NCBI GenBank assembly: GCA_963691705.1
Contig: OY829537.1
Location: 63,898,304 to 63,962,303, forward strand
DNA from: Viola odorata
Lineage: Eukaryota > Streptophyta > Magnoliopsida > Malpighiales > Violaceae
Length of the DNA: 64,000 nucleotides
Direction: 5' to 3'
The notes beneath the pieces are model-generated. The model did not search any database. It was given only the letters and a program-made list of their open reading frames with translations, and was not told where the DNA came from. Below are positions 1 through 12,599 of this stretch, piece after piece. The position numbers and the translations under genes were made by a program. Numbering within the stretch: position 1 is the first letter of the stretch; every line of letters begins with the position of its first letter.

Positions 1-63
1 AATAAATAAACTAAGGCACAAATGGTCTAAACCAAAGAACAATGGTTCGAGGTCGTATTTATG

Positions 64-92
64 GACTTGGGAAGGTGTTAGGCACCCAAGTC
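64..92. repeat. Perfect 8-bp inverted repeat around AAGGTGTTAGGCA
   Basis: GACTTGGG (64-71) and CCCAAGTC (85-92) are exact reverse complements around a 13-nt spacer. Similar GGGAAGGTGTTAGGCACCC hairpins recur, from memory, near LTRs of plant Ty3/gypsy elements; that link is not verified here. Confidence 0.6.
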
Positions 93-1334
93 ACATCCTT
101 AAAAAAGGTTACCGGTATGCAAGGTGTTTTGAGAAAATATTTTTAACAAGTAATTTGGGCCCTCAAAGGTGACGTTACATCTTAGCATTTTTTCGTCGGG
201 ACATTGTTATTTCCGTTCGGGACCGAGAGACAGGGTTACTGTTTTTCTCCTTGCTAGAGCGGACGTTCCCCCCTTATCATCGAGCCATGCATGGTTGATT
301 TATTTTACTAAGTGATCTATCATGGCAAAAATAGCATCGTACATTTTTATGAATGCACATATATTTTGTGTGGGATTGAAGCCACCATACATAGCATTTA
401 ACAACAAAAAAACTATTAATTTCATGGCATAAAAGACAAGTGATTAAACATGTTATGCATGTGAGTTGATTTTAATTTTTAGCAATTTTATATGTCATGC
501 ATACGAGTGGGTGGTTCTAACGCATTCTAAGTGGTCATGCATTCGGTATAATCGGAGTTTTAATATTTCTAATAAACATTCAAGGAAACGTTTAAGATAA
601 GCGTACTCGATTTGATAAACCCCGATCGATCCGTCCCTTGCAAACAGAAATTTACGACAATTGATAATAGTGTAGGTATAAACAAACATACACGATTTTT
701 AACTACTCAAATAATTATTACAAACCAATAGTTGATAATAATAACTACTTATCTGATTATTACAAATTGGAGGTCGAAATAATGAAATTTTTACAACAAG
801 TGAAATAGTTAATTGAAGCATTAACTAATTATCACAACAAGTTTGGCAATGAAGTATTATCACTTTCGAGCGAAGATTCAAGGTTTTAACCTACAAAGAG
901 AGAGTGTTAGTGATGACTCGAAAGATAATAAATAATAAAAGCGCATGCAAACATTTATTTCACTTGTAACAAGCAAGCAATTAATTAAATAAAATATGGC
1001 AAGCAACTAAACAAATTATTTATAACATACAAGCATACGAATAGTTCATATGAAATTATCATGGCATAAAGTAAACAAATCGTCATACAAAACATACGAA
1101 CATTTCATACGAAAATTAACACGTAAAATAATTAAACAAATCGCCATACGAAACATGTGAACATTTCATACGAAAATTAAACGTGGCATAAAGTAAACAA
1201 TTTATCGCATACGAGAAGTCATACGATAAATTAAAAATGAAAGTTACGAAAAATAAATTGCACACGCACGAAACATTATACGAAAATTAAAGGGGTCGGG
1301 CTAGGCCCATTATCTGATTTTTTGACAACAAAAA

Positions 1335-1404
1335 ATGGGCTTCGAATAAATCCAAGCCCATAATTTTAATTAAAACAAATGGGCTTGGAAAAGGTCAAGC
1401 CCAT
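1335..1404. repeat. Two adjacent ATGGGCTT hairpins
   Basis: ATGGGCTT (1335-1342) pairs with AAGCCCAT (1354-1361), and ATGGGCTTG (1379-1387) pairs with CAAGCCCAT (1396-1404). The two stem-loops lie 17 bp apart with different loops. TGGGCT/TGGGCC cores resemble plant site II promoter motifs, but no transcript start is demonstrated. Confidence 0.5.
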
Positions 1405-2842
1405 CACCTTTCTTTTATTTCTTTCCCGCCCAGTACCTCTCCGTTTCCTCTCTTCTTCTCTCTCACGTCGTCGGCGCCATGGTCGGCGACCAAGGTGACT
1501 CACTCTCTTTAAAAATCACTCAAAACAGACCCAATAAAACTCCAAACATGGCAGCAACTCAAACCCGTGAAAATATCAAGCAATTTTAAATGAAAACAGT
1601 GGCAAATTTCACATGAAATAACAAGCCAATTAATATGTATATTATGCTATTAATTACTCAAGACATCATACAATCAAATTGAAGCAAGGGAAATTAAATT
1701 GGCATGAAAACTAAGCATGTGAGGCAAGTTTTAGCAATTTATTCATGCATTAAAGACAAACAAAAATTAAAGAAAACCTAGAGTGAGAAAGCTTACCTTG
1801 TCGAGAGAGCAATACCAAGAAGGAAGTGCAATAAATTGGGAGTGAGAGTGAAATTAGGTGCCCCAATTAATTAACTGGACAAAGGCAGCAATCAATTAAT
1901 TAAACAACATAGCAAGTAATTAATTAAAATGAAAACAATTGAAATGGATTGAAAGCAAAGCAGAGGGAAAGCATGAATAAAAAGAGGGGACTACAGCCTG
2001 AATTGATCCCCCCCGCCGTCTTGTTGTGTGGAGCTCGGTATTTATAGAGGTGGAGGCCGCGAGTGGACTTGGAGGCCAAGGCGAGAGTGGGCATCGCGAA
2101 CGTGACGACCAAGGGAGAGTGAGGATGAACAGTGGCCAGATTGGTGACCAAGTTTGATTGTGTGGCTGAGGGTGAAGAGAAGCAAGTCGGTTTGGCTAGG
2201 ATCGTGATTATGAACGAATTAAATGGCTTTAATTGGTAATGCTAAGTGTTGAAGAAGGGAGGGAGCCGTTGATCTTGTTTAAAAGGGAGTCAAGTGTTTG
2301 ATCAAGTGGCTATGATGATTTTGTGCATTAATGCATATTAATTGTGGCACGAACGGGATATTTTTAGTCCGAACGAAATCGTTCGAAAATGAAAATAAAC
2401 CCGAACCAAGAGGAACAAAATGTGTAGAAAAATAAGACAAAATAATTAGTATATAGTGAATAAAGGCGTAGTTCGGTTTAACGTATTTATTTTCTCTTTC
2501 GAAAATGTCAAAAGTTCGGACGTAAAATAAATGCCATTACGGCAAAAATTGAACGAAACCAAACGACATGGCGTGGAAGAGAAAAATAGTAGGTAATTAT
2601 CAACTAAAGAAATAACGTGCTCGATCGATGGTCCGAGGGAACTTACTCAGGACCAATAGAAGTTCAAGCAAAAAAACAGTAGAAAGCACGTAAAACTAAA
2701 AATACTCAAAATGACGCGGAATATTAAACAAATAGCCCACGATCAACGAATCGACTGAATTTGACTTTAGACGAGCTATTAATGTGATAAATACTAAAAT
2801 ATGTAAAGTTGCGATGAAAAGTCAAAAATCGGGTAGCAACAC

Positions 2843-3600
2843 ATGAGGCCTCTAAGAGGAAATCCTACACCCGAAACACACCCCAAGCCTATTCATCCTC
2901 AACCAATACAACCATACCACAACCAAAAGGACACCAAACCTGACTTTCTTCCAAAATCCGTAACCCCCACACAAAACCCTTACACTACATACCCGAAACC
3001 CAATCCTACTCCTTACACACCAAAACTAGCCAACACCCCCACCGATAACCCTCCACCTAGGAGATACTCATCCACCATTGAGTGCTTTAAGTGTCACGAC
3101 TAGGGAGACATATCTTTCGAGTGCCCAAACTGCCTAGTCATAATCATCCGAGAAGGATTATATGATTATGAGAGTGAGAGCAAACCCCATGGAGGAGGAG
3201 TTGAGGGAGAGGGGCATGAAGCGGAAGATAGTAAAAAGGAGATCAGTCCTGCAATGGCCATAACAGTTGTTGTGAGGAGAAGCATGAATGCTCAACTAAA
3301 GTATGAGGTCGATTGCGAAGACTAAAGAAAAAACCTTTTTCACTCCCGGATTGACATCCATGGTAAGATTTCTTCCCTTATTGTGGACAATGGGAGCGTT
3401 GTTGATGACGCAAGCCACCTCTTAGTGCATAAGCTCAACTTGCCTACTTTGCCTCATCCAAGGCCCTATTCTTTGCATTGGTTTAATGATGATTGCGAGG
3501 TGAAGGTTAAGGAACAAGTTCTAATTGCGTTCAAGAAGGTTTGATATAATGATGAAAGACTTTGTGATGTAGTCCCGATGAGTGCAAGCCACAAGTACAT
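2843..3600 (+). pseudogene. Ty3/gypsy gag C-terminus and protease, degenerate
   Basis: The first part is Pro/Thr/Asn-rich, ending in a zinc-knuckle-like CFKCHD-stop-GDISFEC, where the second Cys pair is present but the His is Asp and a stop interrupts the knuckle. About 3340-3585 encodes a retropepsin-like stretch: LIVDNGSVVD (active-site DSG/DTG replaced by DNG), then VHKLNLPTLPHPRPY and LCDVVPM, all typical of plant Ty3/gypsy proteases. Several in-frame stops make it non-functional. It continues into the fragment at 3796-4349 with the catalytic pol domains missing. Confidence 0.7.
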
Positions 3601-3795
3601 GAAGACCAAAGGTACATGGAGAAAGCAAGTGCGGAATTTCACTTGATAAGGAAAATATGAGAGAAGAGTGGAGAGAAAAATGAGAGCATTGAGTTTAAAA
3701 ACTACATGAAAAGATTGAGCATGGCAACCCAAATTAGAGAGACCAAAAGGAGAAAAGAGAGTATGATAAAGGTGAGCCTACATGCTTGAGTGTAA

Positions 3796-4349
3796 TGGCG
3801 AGAAGTATTACCACTAAATTTACTTCTTCTCTACCAAGTCCACTTGTCTCATTTTTGCAGGAACCTGTAGATGTAGTTCCTACTGGAATTCCGAATGACC
3901 TCCCTCCCAACCTCGAGATTGAGCACAAAATTGAGTTGGTATCGGACGCGGCCTCACCAAATCAACCGGAGAACCGTGTGCCTTTGCTTCGGTGTGTAGA
4001 TGGCAATGACAAGGCAGCCCCAGTCAAGGTATTCCCTGGACAGCCAGAGGGTACGAATTCAAGGACAAATCCTTATGAAAAGAGAGGAGATAATGTGATC
4101 ACGAAGGCATCAGCCTTAGACTTCCCACCGCGAGGACCAATCACTCGGAACTTCACCTATGAGAAGGCATGGAAATCTATCGAAAAAGGTCTTTCGGGAA
4201 CTAAATACCTATCGGGAGACCTCACAATGGCCATAACCGACCTTGAGCCCTTCATGCAAGCTAGCGGGAACCTATTGGGAGAACAGGTCACCGAGAACCA
4301 GTCAAGGATGCAAGTTACCGGTAACACCCATCCGATAACCTTTGGGTAA
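3796..4349 (+). pseudogene. Ty3/gypsy pol relic: RT linker fused to pol C-terminus
   Basis: The first 60 or so codons match the linker before reverse transcriptase in plant Ty3/gypsy polyproteins (FLQEPVDVVPTGIPNDLPP, then IEHKIELV). The next recognisable segment (NSRTNPYEKRGDNVI and PPRGPITRN) resembles the extreme C-terminus of such polyproteins, after integrase. All of RT, RNase H and integrase is therefore missing, consistent with one large internal deletion near 3990. The frame is open to 4349, but without any catalytic domain. Confidence 0.6.
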
Positions 4350-5428
4350 GTTACCAGGAGTCTGTTTGAAAGCATAGGCGAAGCTAGTGCCAATCCTTCA
4401 GCCCTTACGCAAGCTATCAGGAAGAGGCCCGACCACCTGTCGCAGGGCACAAGACTACCGGGAGCCATAGGCCATATATCGAGAACTGCGGAAGACACAC
4501 GTCATCCATCACATGCTATTAGAAAGACCCTAGGCCAGCCTCACATGACTCATACCTTGGTCGGGAGACCCATGGAAGCCTTTCACGAGCCTCATGCTTA
4601 CCGCAGACATCTCATAGGAAACTATCGAAAACCACCGGCGCAAGTTATGAAGCCCATTCGTGCGCATCACAATCAACCTTGGGCTCATGCTCTCCTCGAA
4701 CACACAATGAAGTTCCTCGCACCAACCCTACTGAACCATGAACGCCTATTGGAACCAAGACTAACGGGATACCACCCCGACACAACAAGTGCAGCCGTTT
4801 GCTTCCATTTTTTAGCAATAGTCATAGGTCTAAATAGCTCACCTTATAGCCTCAAACTTCCAAGGAGAACACATCCCTCACCAAGGGCACATTCGTCACA
4901 AAGCCATTTTTTGTAACCCTTAGTATAAATATTGAACTTAGTTACTATTCTCATTAGTTTAGATATTTGAGAGATTTTGTTGAGTAGAGATAACTCCCCT
5001 TTTATCCTCTTAAACTCAGCTTGTGGACTTCTAAGCCTTAATGGTGCTTTGATACTCTGCAAGTAAAATGTAAACCATCAACCTTTATTTTGTGTAAACG
5101 TTTGCTAGTCGTTCTTCTAAACGAATCTCCTTGTGAAATATATGTGTATGTTCTTTCCATTTCCGAATCCCTACCCTTGTGTTCAATGTGCCACTAAATC
5201 TTCACCACGCTCAAGTCCTTCCACATCTCGTTCTTGTTTATCTCGGTAACCTTCTTTCTTTCGTTTATCATTTGCTTCCGTCCGCTGCGCATCCGTGTTA
5301 TCTTCTATCTTCATCTGTGTTTATCTTTGTGTTGTTGTTTGTCTAAGAAAAATCTCAAGCTAGATCCAACCGAAGCTCCATAAATATACACTTCGGGCGA
5401 CTCTCACAAAGGAGGTCAGATCGCATCA
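4350..5428 (+). repeat. Probable 3' LTR of the Ty3/gypsy relic
   Basis: Directly follows the pol C-terminus. A TATA-like box tataaata lies at 4924-4931, and a CT-rich R/U5-like part follows to a plausible end ...gatcgcatca at 5428. The left part (about 4170-4640) repeats a short motif of the form CTAYCGGGARMC. The start is not defined and no matching 5' LTR is present, so the boundary is approximate. Confidence 0.45.
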
Positions 5429-8381
5429 GTTTCAAAAAATTAAAATTTTATTTGAATTTCAAAAACCACGACGTTGGCCCATGCGTTAGACGAATGTTGG
5501 GCTAGCCAACACGGGATGTAGCTGATCTTAATTACCGTGCTTGTGGGCCCAACGTCTATTAAAAAAAATGTAGGGAGTATAATTTAATTTGTACTAAAGT
5601 TATAATGTGATTTAAAAATTGACTTGGGTTATCATATTGGTTCTTAGAACTTTGTTACATCTTTTCTTAGTAAACAATTTATTTTATCTTACTTTTTTTT
5701 AATTTAGAATATAATGTCTCATATTCCTTTTTGGGTCAAATTATTTCTTAGAACTCTAATACCGACCTAAGTGCTACCTTAAGCATTATAAAGCAGTTGC
5801 TACTTCAATGCTAGAACATGAGACCTTGATGTGTCAGTATGAATCCTAAACCAACTCCACAAAAATAAAAGTGGGTACATATATAAAAAAATTAAAAACA
5901 ACGAGTGGGACAAAAAAACTAATTGATCGATTTTTTTCATCAATTTTGATGCTTGAGTAATACAAATACATCTAATACAACTCATTATACAATGAAAATT
6001 TTATCAAAATATTATTATCTCGATTCTTGAACGACTATGAGTCCTTGTATAATATAAAGACAAATGTTGAATAAAAAAATGTAAAACAAATTTAGCATTA
6101 TTATTATTCAGGGTAGTTTTATTATATCTCCTAAATTATCGACAAAACTCAAAACTCCTATAAACATGAGTATTTTTATTTACCCTCCTAAACTTCGCAA
6201 TCTCTACAATTAGTGCCTTGTATTCATGTTTTCTTGGAATAGCTAACACTCGTGTAACCTACATGAACATGTATTATTTTATTTAACCTTGCATTTGAAG
6301 CAAATATAATAGGAAAATGATAAAACAAAAGAGGGGAAATTAACATAAAAAATGGCATGTACCTTTTTTGTTGTTATTTTCAATTATTAATGCTTTAATT
6401 TAATTTAATATTGGTTTTGAAGAGAAACATAAAGAAACTTTAAATATTTTTTGGCACTTCCGGTGTGCCGTTTATATGTACAGGTTGATGGGTTGTTGAT
6501 GCTTGTCAAAAATAAATACAACTTAACATTAGCTATAAAAAAAATTGCAAATAATGGTAAGAGGTTTGATCCACAGAGAATGAGTAGCCTTAAAAACAAG
6601 ATAAATACCAAATTTTAACCCTTAACTAGAATTGGGGGTTTCGCTTAAAACTATGAATTGAAAACAATGAAAACAATGTAAAAGGTTTCTAGTAAAGGCT
6701 AAAGCAAGTTATGATTCATAAGTATTCAATCATTGATGTACAATTATTCATTTCTAGTCTACAAATTTGATATAGAATCCAGATACGCTTAGCATTCCTA
6801 CTTCCCTTCTGTATCAAAACCATTTCAAGTACGTTTAGAGATGATTCCTAATCAATTAGCACCTTGTTGGTAAAAAATATTTATTAAATTAATTGATTAT
6901 TGACTAGGGGAAGACAATTCTAAGCCAAGACACCTCGGTTGTCAATCGAGGCTTAAACCTAAATATTATTCTCTCTAGCTTATTATGGTTAGTTGTCTAC
7001 TTTAATTCTTTTGGTCCGTAAGTGGCATGTAGGTTGTCGTAACCTCAAGGAATGACTTACTATTCAGATTAGAATCTAGGTTGATCAAACATAAACCTAA
7101 TATGAAAAGTGATGATAAGTGATTAGAAAATGCATATAAGCAAACAGAGAAATTAAGAAGAGCAATCAGATCTCACAAATACGTAAAATTAAAAACTTAG
7201 TTGCCTTTACTAGGATGGAAAATTTAGCTAGAAATAAAAGACATAAATTAAAATTTACAAAGATTAACTCCTCCTCTCTCATCTTCCCAAGGAAGAAGAC
7301 GAAGAGAAGAGAAAAATAATTCAAAGACTTCAAAAGATCAAATAAAATCAGAGGCGAAGTCCCCTCTCAAAGAAAAATAAGGAAGAGATTAAATAAAGTT
7401 TTTCTCCCTTTATTTATCTCTAAGAAAAATAGAAAAATAGTTAATTTGAAATTGAAATTGTATCTGATCTTCTCTTCCAATGAAACTTCTAATAGAAAGA
7501 GGTTGAACTTTATCCAAAGACTTACTTGAATGTATCCCAACACACTTCTATATTTTCTCTCTTTAAAAATCCCTAAAATCCCTCAACTAATGGATTTAAT
7601 ATTTTGGATAAATCATATCTTTAATTATGGAGAAAAGATAAGCCAAATCCTGAAATTGGAGGCTTGCATGGTATAAAAACGTGTTCTCTCTCATTTAGAA
7701 ATTTGTCTTGTGCAACTACTTTTTTGGTTAAGAGTGATGTTTCTTGGCTCAGAATTCTTTCTTGGCTAAAACTCGAGAAATCTATTCTAATTCTAATCAT
7801 TTCTTCTCTTTTCTCTCCAAAGTTGTCTCCAGAGTTGTTTTCTGCAAAAATGAGGAAAATTGACTTTAATCAGTAGTATCACTGTCTAAATTGTATAAAA
7901 ATAGACAGTAAAAATAGATAAAATAAGCATATAATCAGAGGTTTAGTGAAAAGCACGTGGTTGTAAATTGCTAACGTAAATGATGATGCAGGAGTTGATT
8001 ATAGAACTATAAAGTTCACATGAGTAAATAAATTAGGCCCTGTTTAACAACAACAAAAAATGTTTTATTTTCTTTTCTAATTTGCTAAAAAAAATTCAAT
8101 TTTATTTTCTAATGAAAAACTTTGATTGTTGTTCATTGAATTTTTTTTCCTCTTTTCTTTTCTACTTTTCTACTAAAAAGAGAGAATTTATTTTTTAAAA
8201 AAAACCATGTTTTTTCTCCTTTCCTCCTCTTGTCATCAACAACCAATTTTCAGTTTTCAATTTCCAATTATATTTTTAATTAAAGTAAATAACTAAAATA
8301 ATTATTTTTAGAATAAATACTTATTGATTATTAAAATAAATAAATAAAAATAGTATGAAATAATATTTTAAAGTATAAGGT
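5429..8381. other. AT-rich spacer, no gene seen
   Basis: No supported coding sequence. About 6450-7650 has the look of an old LTR (TGTTGATGC start, 'gatccacagagaatga', CT-rich stretches, small dyads), but I could not define its ends. An imperfect inverted repeat (GACGTTGGCCCA at 5470-5481 against TGGGCCCAACGTC at 5544-5556) has no clear target duplication. Confidence 0.4.
6450..7650 (-). repeat. Possible degenerate LTR-type remnant
   Basis: A long stretch of moderate base composition within very AT-rich DNA, starting near TGTTGATGC and holding CCTCGGTTGTCAATCGAGG (14 paired bases around TTGTC-like centre), 'ccacagagaatga' and CT-rich runs. This texture is common in LTRs of Athila-like plant elements. 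There is no TSD, PBS or coding part, so this is a low-confidence guess. Confidence 0.25.
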
Positions 8382-8391
8382 CATATTTACT

Positions 8392-9256
8392 GGGAAAAGG
8401 CACCCGGGGGTCCCTTCAGTTATTATTTTCATTTTAATTGATCCCCAAAGTCAATTTTGGTTCAATTAGGTCCCTTCTATTATTCTCGTTAGGTACGTTA
8501 GGTCCCTATTGTCAAAAACTCGACTAACAGAGACAAACTGCCGTTAACTCTCAATATTTTAATATTATCTCTGACACTAGGCCCCACTTACCAGATTTTC
8601 CAGATTTGAGATTAATTAATTTTATTTTAGACTTTTTTCATTTTTCTGGATTTTACATTTTTTCTAGATTTTTAGATTAATTAATGTTTTTTGGAATTTT
8701 TTCTTCTGTTTTGGATTTTTAGATTAATTAACTTTTTTTTGGTTATTTGAACATTTTTCAGAATTGTTTATTTTTTTTAAAAAAAATTACATTTTTTCCT
8801 GAATTTTTAGATTAATTACATTTTTTTGGAATTTTGACAATTTTTTCTAGATTTTTAGATTAATTAAATTTATTTTGAATTTTTATCATTTTTCTGGATT
8901 TTACATTTTTTCTGGATATTTAGATTAATTAAATTTTTTTTTGGATTTTTTACATTTTTTTCTAGATTTTTAAATTAATTAATTTTTTTGGAATTTTTAC
9001 AATTTTTTTTATCAAATTAATTAATTATTTAAAAAACTAATATTTTTAGATATTAAGAAAATAAAAAGTCTTACAAGTGGGGCCGATAATATTAAAATAT
9101 TGAGAGTTAACGGAAGTTTGTCTCCGTTAGTTGAGTTTTTAACGGTAGAGACCTGGCGTGCCTAACGGGAATTACGAAAGGAGCCTAATTGAACCAAAAT
9201 TGACTTTGGGGATCATGAAAATAATAACTAGAGGGATCTCCGGGTACTTTTTTTCA
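8392..9256. mobile_element. Long-TIR Mutator-like MITE, copy 1
   Basis: Flanked by an exact 10-bp target duplication catatttact (8382-8391 and 9257-9266). Terminal arms of about 180 bp are inverted copies, sharing for example tccccaaagtcaattttggt and the gttaactctcaatatttta stretch. The left end is GGGAAAAGGCACC; the right end is more worn (tttttttca). The interior is AT-rich and made of repeated units with the core gatttttagattaattaa. No transposase is present. TSD length and long TIRs fit a non-autonomous MULE; the family is shared with 17520-19033. Confidence 0.8.
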
Positions 9257-9266
9257 CATATTTACT

Positions 9267-10612
9267 CATTATGTTTGTCTTTTTTTCATATGCCACCCTA
9301 TATTTCATATGGGACACACGTTCCACAATAAGCTAGTTATACCAAAAAGAAAGACATTACCTAATTAAGAATGAACAAATTTACTTTTTCTTTTAATAGT
9401 AATAAATTCTTGGACAAAAAGAAAGGAGTAATAATAAATTAATAATACGAGATCCCATGTTGATTGTTGACAGATGAGGTTAAATGGTGGGCCGTTGCAC
9501 TATAAGAAACGAAATTAACGGAAGAGTCTACGCCGGCCGCTCATCTTAAAAGTACTGGGCCTATGATGGGCCTGGATCTACGAAAGCTCTGCTACATCAG
9601 TCTACGTGAGCTAACAAAATTTAGAGGAAATTTCATTTTCATCATGTACGTACTGGACTGCTACCAATTTAGTCCGGAACGTTTCTAATATAACAATATT
9701 GTCCTTAAGGCTTCCACGCGTTTTAAATTTAATAATTCAACCGTAACTTTTTATGAAAAAGTAATACCATTATATTTTTTTAACATTATTTACTATAAAC
9801 CTAAAATTTATAATTATGTTATAAAAAAATTTACAAAATCCTAAACTGAAACCATAAAAGATAATTGAAACCTATTTATGTTTAAAACCAAATGAATAAT
9901 TAGTTTTTTGACTAAATTATTAATAAATAAGGATTTTTTTGGTTATGAAAATTGAAATTTAGGGTTTAAACTCTCAATTATTTTTCTAACAATATTTTGA
10001 GAATAATGTAAATTGTAAACCGTATCAATAAAATTATTTTTAATTTCATATTATGATAATAAATATGTTGGATACTTTTTGTTGACATAGTTTTCTTTTA
10101 TGCTATTTATTCATAGTTTAATAAAAAATATTTGATTTTAAAGATAATTTGGTTTCATATTCTATTATAATCTAGAATCCGATAATCATGTCAATTTCAT
10201 GATTATAAATTCATTTCATACCAGACCAGACTGAAATAGGCTTATAGTTGAAAGTTGTTTCCTTTCGTTTGTCCCAACCCCCAATCTGAACGGATATAAA
10301 TTTAGAAACACTTTATTACTCGGATCAATTGGAGGAAAAAAAAGATTTTGAAACTTCAAGTTGTCAATTATTTTATTTATGTTTGGTTCAAGCTTTCTTT
10401 AGCCCCTTCTCATCAATAGACTCCTAAGGTATACGAAGGAGTATGGTTCATTCGAAAAATTCATACCTTTCTAACGATACGTTCCAGGTTCTTTTTTTTC
10501 GGCGCGGAAACCCCAGAACTAAAAGTAGTAGGATTGATTATCATAGGATTGATTATCATAATAATAAATAAATAAATGTTGAAATTATTTTTTCAAATTT
10601 AAGGATTTCAAA
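9267..10612. other. AT-rich spacer, no gene seen
   Basis: No supported gene or element. A CACTATAAGAAA string at 9498-9508 resembles a CACTA-transposon end but has no partner. The remainder is AT-rich. Confidence 0.5.
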
Positions 10613-10646
10613 TGTTGTAACAATGCACAATCAATCACAGATAAAC
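10613..10646 (-). repeat. 3' LTR remnant of the copia element
   Basis: tgttgtaacaatgcacaatc matches the start of the LTRs at 14771 and 16686, but the match stops after about 34 bp. The adjoining bases (to about 10657) contain a PBS-like gctctccgctacca, so a deletion or recombination has removed most of this LTR. Confidence 0.6.
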
Positions 10647-10846
10647 CCAAGCTCTCCGCTACCAAAACAAACCTCAGCGAATATCAGATATTAGTTGCAC
10701 CGCGGACTTTTTGGGCTAGGTCAACATGACACCTATAGGAAGACTTCAAGACATCAATAAATCTTCTCCTTGGCTTGAATTCCCTCCCTCATTAAACAAA
10801 AGAAACAAATCACCATACTGTCTTGCCAATAACCCTTGCAAGGGCT

Positions 10847-12579
10847 CTACTGTGTACTGCGGACACCAACTAAATCCAAGCAACGCCTAAACTTGGTAAC
10901 TGGAACCGCCTTGGTCATCATATCTGTTGGATTATCATGTGTAGACACCTTTTGCACACTTACAGTACCCTGTGATATAAAGTCCCGAATGAAGTGATAT
11001 CTAACATCTATGTGTTTTGTACGCTCATGGTACATTTAGTTCTTTGTGAGATGTATTGCACTTTGACTATCACAAAACACCAATGTTTTTCCTGTAGCCA
11101 AGCCAAAATCACACACCAACCCCTCTAACCATAAAGCTTCTTTCACTGTTTCTATTGCAGCCATGTACTCAACCTCTGTAGTAGAAAAAGAAACTGTAGC
11201 CTACAATTGTGCCTACCAACTGATGACACTACTAAAAAGAGTGAACAAAAAACCTGCTAGACACTTCATTCTATCAAAGTCCCCTACATAATCTGAATCC
11301 ATATAGCCCACAGCTGAATCACTCATCTTGGCTTTGTCGAATGTCAGACCAACATCGGCTGTACCTCTTAGATACCTAAGTATCCATTTTACAGCAAATC
11401 GGTGTTCTTTCCCAGGACACGCCATGTATCTGCTAACAATACTAACTGTATGTGAAGTATCAGGTCTAGTGCAAACCATCACATACATTATGCTACCAAC
11501 AACACTCAAATATGGAACACTAGGCATCTACTCCATCTCCTCATCTTTCTTCGGTGACATGTCTGTAGATAACCTGAAATGAGTAGCAAATGGAATGCTC
11601 ACAAGCTTAGCACTAGTCATGTTGAATCGCTGTAAAACCTTCTCAACATAAGCCACTGAGACAAGAAAAGTTGTCCAACACTTTTATCCCTTGTAATCTC
11701 CATCCCTAAAATTTTCTTTGCAGCACCCAAATCTTTCATCTCAAACTCATCACTCAATTGCTTTTTCAAGATATTAATCTGTGACATGCTCCTAGTAGCA
11801 ATAAGTATATCATCCACATACAACAATAAATAAATGTAAGAATCATCTATGAGTCTCCTAAGATACACACAATTGTCATATGCACTTCGAGTAAAGCCAT
11901 TAGAAACCATTAATGTATCAAATCTCTTATACCACTACCTAGGAGACTGTTTTAGACCATACAAAGATTTCTTAAACAAGCAAACATGATCTTTCATACC
12001 TGAAGTGACAAAACCTTAGGGCTGACTCATATAAATCTGCTCCTTAAGCTCACCATATAAGAATGTAGTTTTCACATCTAACTACTTAAGCTCTAAATCA
12101 TATAGAACTGCCATAGCAAGCAAGACCCGAATAAAACTATGTTTCACTACTAGAGAAAACCCTTAGCCACCAGCCAAGCCTTATATCGAGGTGCTTCAAC
12201 CCCTGGATTGCCTTCCTTCTTCTTGAAAACCCATTTGCAACCTACTACCCTTTGCGCCTTTGGTAATGGAACAAACTCCCACGTTTGATTCTTATGAAGA
12301 GATTCAATCACTTCACCTATAACACCAACCCACTGGTCTATATCAGAACTAGAAATAGCTTCCTGGTTCCTGCACATCAATTGTTTCAGCAACTGACAAG
12401 GCATATGCAACCAAATTTGCATACCTTTGTAATGGTCTGATTGTCCTTCTTTCCCTGCATGTTGCAATGTTATATGGTTGTTGTTGCTCAGATGCATCAT
12501 CAACTGTCTCATCTAGATCTTGCACCTGATTATCTACATCTATAAACTGAACTTCCAAACCATCAACCTCTAGTTGCAC
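10847..12579 (-). pseudogene. Copia reverse transcriptase and RNase H, degenerate
   Basis: In minus order: the RT N-terminus (about 12512-12150, ...TWEFVPLPKAQRVVGCKWVFK), the RT core with the catalytic LLLYVDDILIATRS (about 11820), then RNase H/connection (YLSVVGSIMYVMVCTRPD, and the C-terminal HIDVRYHFIRDFI near 10990). Together this is the last third of a copia polyprotein. It is spread over different frames with stops between, so no full-length product can be made. YVDD is intact. Confidence 0.85.
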
Positions 12580-12599
12580 TTGTTCTCTGACATCGCGAT

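Larger units (their letters stand above)
1..2842 (-). repeat. AT-rich retroelement-like flank, no supported gene
   Basis: No convincing coding sequence here. The stretch looks like a worn LTR or leader on the minus strand: a TATA-like box (tataaata read on minus, plus 2039-2046), a CT-rich tract (about 1430-1480), two ATGGGCTT/AAGCCCAT hairpins and a terminal hairpin at 64-92. A 75-codon minus frame at 1924-2151 lies just downstream of the TATA box but has no recognisable domain. Assignment to an LTR element is an inference; neither LTR boundary nor target-site duplication was found. Confidence 0.35.

Noticed and set aside
1924..2151. 75-codon minus frame downstream of a TATA-like box
   Set aside because: No domain, biased composition, lies in LTR-like sequence.
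5470..5556. Inverted repeat GACGTTGGCCCA / TGGGCCCAACGTC as a small foldback transposon
   Set aside because: One-base gap in the stem and no target duplication; could be chance.
8037..8200. GGCCCTGTTT start as a PIF/hAT-type element end
   Set aside because: No matching inverted end; the sequence is a low-complexity T-rich tract.
9498..9508. CACTATAAGAA resembling a CACTA-transposon terminus
   Set aside because: No inverted partner end or 3-bp duplication found nearby.
10613..10675. A complete copia 3' LTR
   Set aside because: Similarity to the LTRs at 14771 and 16686 ends after about 34 bp.
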